Positions 59,078-64,000 of a stretch of 64,000 nt of DNA are shown here, in pieces. Position 1 is the stretch's first letter, and every line of letters begins with the position of its first letter. The notes beneath the pieces are model-generated. The model was not told where the DNA came from, ran no database searches, and saw nothing but the letters and a program-made list of their open reading frames with translations. The DNA comes from Povalibacter uvarum (GTDB taxonomy: Bacteria; Pseudomonadota; Gammaproteobacteria; Steroidobacterales; Steroidobacteraceae), in assembly GCF_014202975.1 (NCBI RefSeq), contig NZ_JACHHZ010000003.1, forward strand, positions 558,001 through 622,000, written 5' to 3'. The position numbers and the translations under genes are program-made.

Positions 59078-59782
59078 ATGACCAACGCCGCGATCGTCCT
59101 GGGAGCATCGGGTTCAGTCGGCCAGGCGCTCCTCGCGGAGATCATCAGCAGCGGCCGCTTCAGCCGTGTCCTGGTCATGACGCGACGGCCGCTCAATCCG
59201 GGAGCGGGTGCGCAGGCAGAGGAGCGGTTGGTGCCGCAAATGGAGCCGGCCAGACTTTCTCAGGCTGTAGTCGACGCATTGCACGATTGCGCCACGGAAG
59301 CTGTGGGCTTCAGCGTGTTGGGTGTAGGTGCCGGTACGGCGAAACTTTCCCTGGAAGAGCATCGCGCGGTCGATGTCGATCTCAACGTTGCGTTCGCTCG
59401 AGGCCTGAAGCTATCCGGCAAGGTACAACATCTCTGCTTCATGTCGGCGCTCGGGGCTGACATCAATGCGAAAACGACCGGCTCAGGTGCGGCGGGAATG
59501 CCGCGCTACGCTCGCGTGAAAGGCGAGTCGGAGGCGGGTGTCGTGAGCGAAGGGCCGCCCATCGTGAGCATCTTCCGCCCGGGCGTGATCATCGGATCCC
59601 AACATACTCCGCGGTCACTCGCATTTCTTCTGCCGTTGCTCGCGCCGCTGACTCCGGTGAAGTTTCGCCCAATCAGAACAACCGAGATCGCCCAGGCGAT
59701 GGTTGCTGCCGCTCTGCGGCCCGCGGCAGGGAACGGGATCTATCACTATCCAGAGATGATGGCGTTGATTGCCGGCAGATGA
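59078..59782 (+). CDS. TIP30/HTATIP2-like atypical SDR
   Basis: A 234-residue NAD(P)-binding protein. The Rossmann loop is VLGASGSVGQALLAEII; later come VLGVGAGTAKLS, HLCFMSALGADINAK, RYARVKGESEAGV (the YxxxK position reads RYARVK, with Tyr) and IFRPGVIIGSQHTPRS. It resembles the TIP30 branch of atypical SDRs, whose bacterial roles are unknown. It is followed by the small transcript at 59858-60224. Confidence 0.88.
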   Translation: MTNAAIVLGASGSVGQALLAEIISSGRFSRVLVMTRRPLNPGAGAQAEERLVPQMEPARLSQAVVDALHDCATEAVGFSVLGVGAGTAKLSLEEHRAVDVDLNVAFARGLKLSGKVQHLCFMSALGADINAKTTGSGAAGMPRYARVKGESEAGVVSEGPPIVSIFRPGVIIGSQHTPRSLAFLLPLLAPLTPVKFRPIRTTEIAQAMVAAALRPAAGNGIYHYPEMMALIAGR

Positions 59783-59857
59783 GGAGCTCATGAGCATGGC
59801 CTTACGCGGCAGGTTCAGCGTAGACCTGAACGCAGCGCTCACGCCTTGAAATCTTCA

Positions 59858-59887
59858 CTGACGGCGCCACTTGGTCCCCCATAGAAT
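59858..59887 (+). promoter_or_regulatory. candidate sigma-70 promoter of the small transcript
   Basis: CTGACG at 59858-59863 and TAGAAT at 59882-59887 with an 18-base spacer: four and five matches to the -35 and -10 consensus. Transcription would start near 59894, giving a transcript of about 330 bases that ends at the terminator at 60189. Confidence 0.45.
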
Positions 59888-59949
59888 CTAAGATATCGGC
59901 GCGTGGCTTCGGTGGGCGGTCCGCGTCGGCAATCAGCCCACGGCAACTG

Positions 59950-60029
59950 AAGGAGGTGATCCAATGGTTCATTCAAACGTTGGTTCGGTCGCAACTCTGG
60001 GTGTCCTGGTGAGCGGGGCTCGTCGATAA
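59950..60029 (+). CDS. 21-residue ORF with extended Shine-Dalgarno
   Basis: AAGGAGGTGATCC at 59950-59962 is complementary to 13 bases of the 16S rRNA 3' end, far more than a normal site. The ATG at 59964 (7 bases after AGGAGG) opens an ORF that begins MVHSNVGSVATLGV, ends GARR, and stops with TAA at 60027. Coordinates include the ribosome site. The peptide matches nothing I know; it may matter for its translation and not for its product. Confidence 0.45.
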
Positions 60030-60188
60030 ACGACGACCTGCACTGACAGGACGACCTCAGACGATGCGCGCAGGCTTTTCGCCACGCGCGCGACCGAGGT
60101 CCCCAACGCCTTCCTTGAGTGGAAGGGCGGCTCCGATGCAGTTGCCGTGCGGTAGCCTTGTGCCGCATGGGATTCATGCTCGAGCAGG

Positions 60189-60224
60189 AATGGCGGAGTC
60201 CGCAAGGGCTCCGCCATTTTCTTA
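60189..60224 (+). terminator. intrinsic terminator
   Basis: AATGGCGGAG (60189-60198) pairs exactly with CTCCGCCATT (60209-60218). The stem extends by three more pairs, including one G-T wobble, to a GCAA tetraloop, giving a 13-bp stem. TTTTCTTA follows. It terminates plus-strand transcription and marks the 3' end of the small transcript. Confidence 0.85.
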
Positions 60225-60233
60225 CTCTATCCG

Positions 60234-62828
60234 CTACTCGATTCGCCCCAGGTGCCGATCGAACCAATCGGTCACATCCGCGGCAACCCTGTTCGGCGGC
60301 ATGGTGAAATGGCCCGTATCGTAAGTGATCTGCGTTTTCCGGTCGGCCGGCGTTCCCAGCAGTTCGAAGGTTCGCTTCTGTGATTGCTCGTAGGGATAGA
60401 TGTGATCGTAGCGGCCGCTCAGCATCAGCACTGGGATGGTGATGCGGGGAGCGTAGTTGACGAGATCGATCATCGGGTGCACCGGATCGTTGAGCCAGAT
60501 GCCGCCCGAAGCGAGCACAGCCGCGGCAATGCGCTTCTCGATGGCGAGATTGATTGCTCCCGCGAACGCCGCGCCCCGACTGATTCCCAGGTAACCGATG
60601 CGATCCGCCCGCATGTCCGGTCGCGTTTCCAGATAGTCGATCGTGGCGCTCAGGTCGTGTTGCCACAGCAGCGGCCGGCTACGCTCGACGTCAAAGGACG
60701 TGGCCATATCGGTCGGCGCGGGCGAATAGCGTTCGTAGCCGCCGGCCCAGATCGGCATGATCAGCGCCCGGCCGCTGTTCACGACGAACCCTGCGATCTG
60801 CAGTTGTTCGAGCACCGCTCGGTTCGGGCGTCGCATATAGCAGCAATCGCCGACTCCTGAATACACGATGGGCTGCAACGGTTTGTCGTGAGCCTTTGGT
60901 CGCACGACATAGATCGTCGTCCGATCCTGTTCGGTGAACGTGAGAACGACTTCTTCGGCGACCCACAGCGCCGACTCTTCCACCGGGCTCACGGTGACCT
61001 GGCTCGGCGCAGTGTGCGGAGTCGTGAACTGAAAGCGCATCGCTGCAAATGCGTCGTCGGAAACGGGAGCGCGATTCGCGAATGGGGTATCGCGGACGAG
61101 CCGGATCGGTTCGAGCAGCGTGGTTTCGACCTGCGATTCGCCGAGCGGAAGCATGAGGCGCATGCCGTGATCCGGGAGTCGACTCATTGGATCGGCGGTG
61201 TAAGCGAGCGCCGAGTTCGATGCGTACTCCGGCCAGCCGCTGCCCAGCGCAACCGCTTCGTCACCCGCTGAATTCCAGACCCACTCGCGCACGTTGCCGG
61301 CCATGTGATACGTACCCCACGGTCCCGCTCCTTGTTCCGTGAGCGCCGACACCGGGCCATAGGTGAGGAACCTGCTGTGCGAAGCGATCACAGCCGAGGT
61401 CGGGAACATCGCGTCGTAGGGCGTGAATGCGGCTCGCAGCCAATGATGAATCGTTGGCAACATCTGTTTTCGATAACGCGCGTACGCAACCGCTTCGTAC
61501 CAGCTGATTCCGCCGACCGGCATGTCCTCCTCGCCACGCGGATATGTGCTGAGCTGCCAGCCGGCGGGACCCGCGCGTCCAGTGGCGTCGATGAAGTATC
61601 GGCGCGCGTCAGGCCACGACAGCGTGCGGCCTTCTCGAGTGAACTTCAGGTCCTGCCAGTACTCGGCTTGTTCGTAGCCGCCCGCGTCCACGAATTCCTT
61701 GAACTGCCGGTTGGTGACTTCGCTGCGTCCGATCGCAAAGGCCGGAATGTCGTGCTGCTCGCCACCGAGTATTCCCCTGGACCAGCCGGCGAGATATACC
61801 GGCACATTGGTGTGCGGGACGAACACCATGTCCCGCGGCAGCGCATCCTCATCGATGAGCGAGAGCGGAATGCTCGGCTGATTGAAGGGGAATCGCTTCG
61901 GCGTATCCGACTCGCCAACCTCCACCGAGGGTCCCGGTATCGCGACGACGAAATAGCCCGTGCGAAATCCGTCCTTCGTGACCTTGAGGCGGACGGCTCC
62001 GCGCGGCGCCTCGATCCATGTCTCGATGGGTGTCGTGCCCGCCAGAATCCACTCGCCGTTCTCGTCGTCGTAAGACTTGAAGTAAACAGTGGCGCCCGGC
62101 TGCGAGACCAACGGTCGCATCGGAACGATGATCTTTCGCCACAGTGCCTCGAAGGCCGGGTCCTCGCGGACGCGATCCATTCTGCTTGCTCGCGAAAGCA
62201 CGAACGCCGCGCTGTACTGATCCTTGGCTACTAGCGCGGCGATCTCTGACATCGCCTTTACATCCTTTGCGCGCTGTTGGGAGCTCAGATGCGTAAAGAC
62301 GAAATAACTCGCACCCACCGCCAACACTGCGGCTGCGGCAAGCCCGATGGTCCACTTCGACCGCCGACGCTGGGGCTCCCCGGCGGTGTCCGTTGAAGTG
62401 GGCGAGGGCGGTTCCGGACTTTCCTGGATCTCCGGCGCCGTTTGTCCCGGTTCTGCGACCCCGACCTGTGCCTTGGGAGTGCCTGCCAGTTCCGTTAGCC
62501 GATAGCCGACCCGCGCGATCGTTTCGATCGAGAAGCCGCCGTGCGCTTCCGCCAGGCGCCGGATTCTGGCGATGCAACGGTTGATTGCATCCTCACCGAC
62601 GACGCGACCGGCCCAGCACTCATCGATGAGTTGATCGCGTGAGACGACCTGGCCCCGGCGGCGCGCCAGGACGACGAGCACCTGCATCACCCTCGGTTCG
62701 AGGACTTCCCGGCTGTCGCCGGCTACGACCTCCCGGGACGAAGGCCGGATCAGCAAGTCGCCGAGCGTGAAGTCGGGTTCACCTGCCAGATCCACCGAAA
62801 ACGGCCCCTGATCGGCGCTCATCGGCAT
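60234..62828 (-). CDS. wHTH-TM-PEGA-FGE-alpha/beta hydrolase fusion protein
   Basis: An 864-residue multi-domain protein. Residues about 18-112 are an OmpR/CadC-type winged helix (SREVLEPRVMQVLVVLARRR, SRDQLIDECWAGRVVGEDAI, ETIARVGYRL). A Pro-rich linker leads to one membrane helix (about 159-181). A PEGA-like domain spans about 245-295 and an FGE-sulfatase/SUMF1-type domain about 330-565 (IGRSEVTNRQFKEFV, GISWYEAVAYARY, MAGNVREWVW). The C-terminal alpha/beta hydrolase (about 590-864) has Ser750 in YLGISRGAA, Asp808 in SGRYDHIYP and His840 in DTGHFTMP. The FGE catalytic Cys pair is not visible. The start may be 62828 or 62822. Function unknown. Confidence 0.88.
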   Translation of the reverse strand: MPMSADQGPFSVDLAGEPDFTLGDLLIRPSSREVVAGDSREVLEPRVMQVLVVLARRRGQVVSRDQLIDECWAGRVVGEDAINRCIARIRRLAEAHGGFSIETIARVGYRLTELAGTPKAQVGVAEPGQTAPEIQESPEPPSPTSTDTAGEPQRRRSKWTIGLAAAAVLAVGASYFVFTHLSSQQRAKDVKAMSEIAALVAKDQYSAAFVLSRASRMDRVREDPAFEALWRKIIVPMRPLVSQPGATVYFKSYDDENGEWILAGTTPIETWIEAPRGAVRLKVTKDGFRTGYFVVAIPGPSVEVGESDTPKRFPFNQPSIPLSLIDEDALPRDMVFVPHTNVPVYLAGWSRGILGGEQHDIPAFAIGRSEVTNRQFKEFVDAGGYEQAEYWQDLKFTREGRTLSWPDARRYFIDATGRAGPAGWQLSTYPRGEEDMPVGGISWYEAVAYARYRKQMLPTIHHWLRAAFTPYDAMFPTSAVIASHSRFLTYGPVSALTEQGAGPWGTYHMAGNVREWVWNSAGDEAVALGSGWPEYASNSALAYTADPMSRLPDHGMRLMLPLGESQVETTLLEPIRLVRDTPFANRAPVSDDAFAAMRFQFTTPHTAPSQVTVSPVEESALWVAEEVVLTFTEQDRTTIYVVRPKAHDKPLQPIVYSGVGDCCYMRRPNRAVLEQLQIAGFVVNSGRALIMPIWAGGYERYSPAPTDMATSFDVERSRPLLWQHDLSATIDYLETRPDMRADRIGYLGISRGAAFAGAINLAIEKRIAAAVLASGGIWLNDPVHPMIDLVNYAPRITIPVLMLSGRYDHIYPYEQSQKRTFELLGTPADRKTQITYDTGHFTMPPNRVAADVTDWFDRHLGRIE

Positions 62829-63038
62829 TCCATCGGCGATTCATCAGGCACTGATCCTGTCCGGCGCGGCGCTGAAGCGGTGTCATGGCCCCGCGATCGC
62901 ACCCCGGTGTCGGTCGCACAGATCCGCCTCGGGCAGGGTGGCAGTGGCATCGCTGAAGGCTCCGGCCATGTTTTTCGGAGCATAACGCGAACCCTGCTGC
63001 ACCTGCGATTGGCGCCACGTTGGTCCGGTGAGTACGTC

Positions 63039-64000
63039 ATGTTGCGAGCCTTTCCATCCCTGATCATCGCGGCGATCGCGCTGCCCGGCATCTTGTTGCA
63101 TTCGGCACTCGCGGAGGCCGCGGACCCGCTGCCGAGGCATCTTCACGAGACGGGGCTGTTTGCGGATGCGGGGACGACGATCGACGCGAGGAACCTCCCA
63201 TTCGCACCGCAGTATCCGCTCTGGTCGGACGGCGCACGCAAGCGTCGATGGATCCATCTGCCGCCGGGCAGTGCGATCGACGCATCGCGGCCCGATGCAT
63301 GGGAGTTCCCGGTCGGGACCCGGCTGTGGAAAGAGTTCTCGCTCGGGCGCCCCATCGAAACCCGCTTCATCGAGCGGCTGGCCGACGGCACCTGGCGATT
63401 CGCCGCGTATGTTTGGAACGAAGCGGGCACGGAAGCAACGCTCGCTCCGCGCGAAGGCATGTCGCTCAGCGTGCCGATGGCGCCGCAGGGTCGCTACTCG
63501 ATACCCGCAAGCGACGATTGTCGCGCGTGTCACGAAGGCGCGGCTGTTCCCGTGCTGGGCTTCAGTGCGTTGCAGTTGTCGTCAGACCGTGACCCGCTCG
63601 CACCGCACACCGAAGCACACACGGGGATCAGTGTCGCCGATTTCGTCAGGCGCGGTCTGATTCGGAATGCGCCCGCTGCACTGATCGACGATCCACCCCG
63701 CATCGCAGCCACTTCTCCAGTGGAGCGCGCTGCGCTCGGCTACCTGCATGGCAACTGCGCGCACTGTCACAACGACAGCGGCGCACCCGCACCGGTCGAT
63801 CTGGTGCTAGCGCAGAGCGCAGGCGATCCGGCGAGCACGCAGCGCGTACTGCACTCGATGATCGGCGGGGCTGTGCGCTTTCGTGGTCACGGGCTGGGAA
63901 ACGATGCCACGTTGATCGCTGTGGGCAACCCACAGTCGAGCGTGCTCATCGCGCGCATGCGTTCGCGCAATCCGAACACACAGATGCCGCCGATAGGAAC
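63039..64000 (+). CDS. diheme cytochrome c-like exported protein, SO_2930-type (partial)
   Basis: An open frame from the ATG at 63039 to the window end (320 codons, no stop). The signal peptide is [20 protein letters not shown]. The body has [40 protein letters not shown] and [14 protein letters not shown], matching the SO_2930-like heme protein family, and two heme c motifs: CRACH in [11 protein letters not shown] and CAHCH in [11 protein letters not shown]. It should be a periplasmic electron-transfer protein. Divergent from the fusion protein gene. The 3' end lies beyond the window. Confidence 0.88.
   Translation, partial: MLRAFPSLIIAAIALPGILLHSALAEAADPLPRHLHETGLFADAGTTIDARNLPFAPQYPLWSDGARKRRWIHLPPGSAIDASRPDAWEFPVGTRLWKEFSLGRPIETRFIERLADGTWRFAAYVWNEAGTEATLAPREGMSLSVPMAPQGRYSIPASDDCRACHEGAAVPVLGFSALQLSSDRDPLAPHTEAHTGISVADFVRRGLIRNAPAALIDDPPRIAATSPVERAALGYLHGNCAHCHNDSGAPAPVDLVLAQSAGDPASTQRVLHSMIGGAVRFRGHGLGNDATLIAVGNPQSSVLIARMRSRNPNTQMPPIG

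Larger units (their letters stand above)
59894..60224 (+). ncRNA. candidate small transcript with embedded short ORF
   Basis: A self-contained unit between the TIP30-like gene and the fusion protein gene. It has a candidate promoter (59858-59887), a 5' hairpin (59912-59917 with 59936-59941) directly ahead of a very strong ribosome site, a 21-codon ORF (59964-60029), a further hairpin (60107-60114 with 60121-60129) and a strong intrinsic terminator (60189-60224). The whole could be a structured small RNA, a leader-peptide RNA or a small-protein mRNA. No known family was recognised by eye. Confidence 0.45.

Noticed and set aside
59948-59964. Fragment of a 16S rRNA 3' end on the minus strand
   Set aside because: The match covers only about 15 bases with no further rRNA similarity, and it sits precisely as a ribosome site before an ATG.
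62883-63533. 216-codon minus-strand open frame
   Set aside because: Antisense to the diheme cytochrome-like gene, whose CxxCH motifs and signal peptide are unambiguous.
1-64000. CRISPR arrays, tRNA/rRNA genes, insertion sequences, prophage
   Set aside because: No regularly spaced repeat array, no tRNA cloverleaf, no transposase, integrase or phage structural gene was found on reading both strands; automated tRNA and IS searches would be needed to exclude them fully.

Overview
The window is GC-rich, densely packed chromosomal DNA of a proteobacterium, most likely a gammaproteobacterium. The markers behind that inference are the prpR / prpB-prpC-acnD-prpF methylcitrate locus, EmrA/EmrB, an ArgO/ArgP-like pair, a DUF349 protein and REP-type palindromes. 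A relative of the Steroidobacteraceae/Nevskiales-Xanthomonadales area would fit, but nothing here is decisive: there is no rRNA or tRNA gene. I saw no IS element, prophage or CRISPR array.

Layout. 0.1-6.4 kb: GNAT acetyltransferase, DUF349 protein, two alpha/beta hydrolases and a beta-lactamase-fold serine hydrolase. 6.4-14.5 kb: complete methylcitrate (propionate) locus, with a predicted sigma-54 promoter and a PrpR-type operator between prpB and the divergent prpR. 14.5-18.4 kb: an Emr-type efflux system split over two divergent units around a TetR gene. 18.5-28.7 kb: mixed housekeeping and signalling genes (a receiver protein with an eroded GGDEF-like domain, DUF4124, FMN reductase, DUF4287, a short Hsp70 relative, DUF2306, an F420-type oxidoreductase with GIY-YIG, a hybrid kinase with a LuxR-type regulator) and an unknown protein with a papain-like residue pattern. 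28.7-37 kb: GST, old yellow enzyme, an ECF42-type sigma factor with its YCII partner, a tricorn-type protease, and an unknown protein with an SGC...His signature like CNF1/BLF1 deamidases. 37-46.6 kb: polysaccharide flippase, metallophosphoesterase, Tat-signal SDR, ArgO/ArgP-like pair, an orphan cytochrome b with a GST, two NmrA-like paralogues. 46.7-48.5 kb: a four-gene operon resembling MerP/MerT plus an outer-membrane barrel and a Cys-rich exported protein. 48.6-54 kb: BchE-like B12 radical SAM protein, outer-membrane protein, SnoaL-like protein and a LytS/LytTR pair. 54-64 kb: gamma-glutamyltransferase, methyltransferase, crotonase, DOPA-dioxygenase-like protein, VOC protein, TIP30-like SDR, a self-contained small transcript, an 864-residue wHTH-TM-PEGA-FGE-hydrolase fusion, and the 5' part of a diheme cytochrome c-like gene cut by the window end.

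Intergenic DNA carries at least three palindromic repeat families: an 11-copy REP family with core TCCCGCGAAAGCGGGA, one GTCCGGCT-type REP pair, and CTAG-rich TAGCCAGCTAGCCGG blocks at five places. They lie mainly between convergent genes or at gene ends. Two short gene remnants (a SnoaL-like tail near 53.9 kb and a hydrolase tail near 56.9 kb) show recent decay.

The parts most likely to be undescribed are the 864-residue fusion protein, the promoter-to-terminator transcript at about 59.86-60.22 kb, the SGC/His deamidase-like protein and the MerT/P-like operon.
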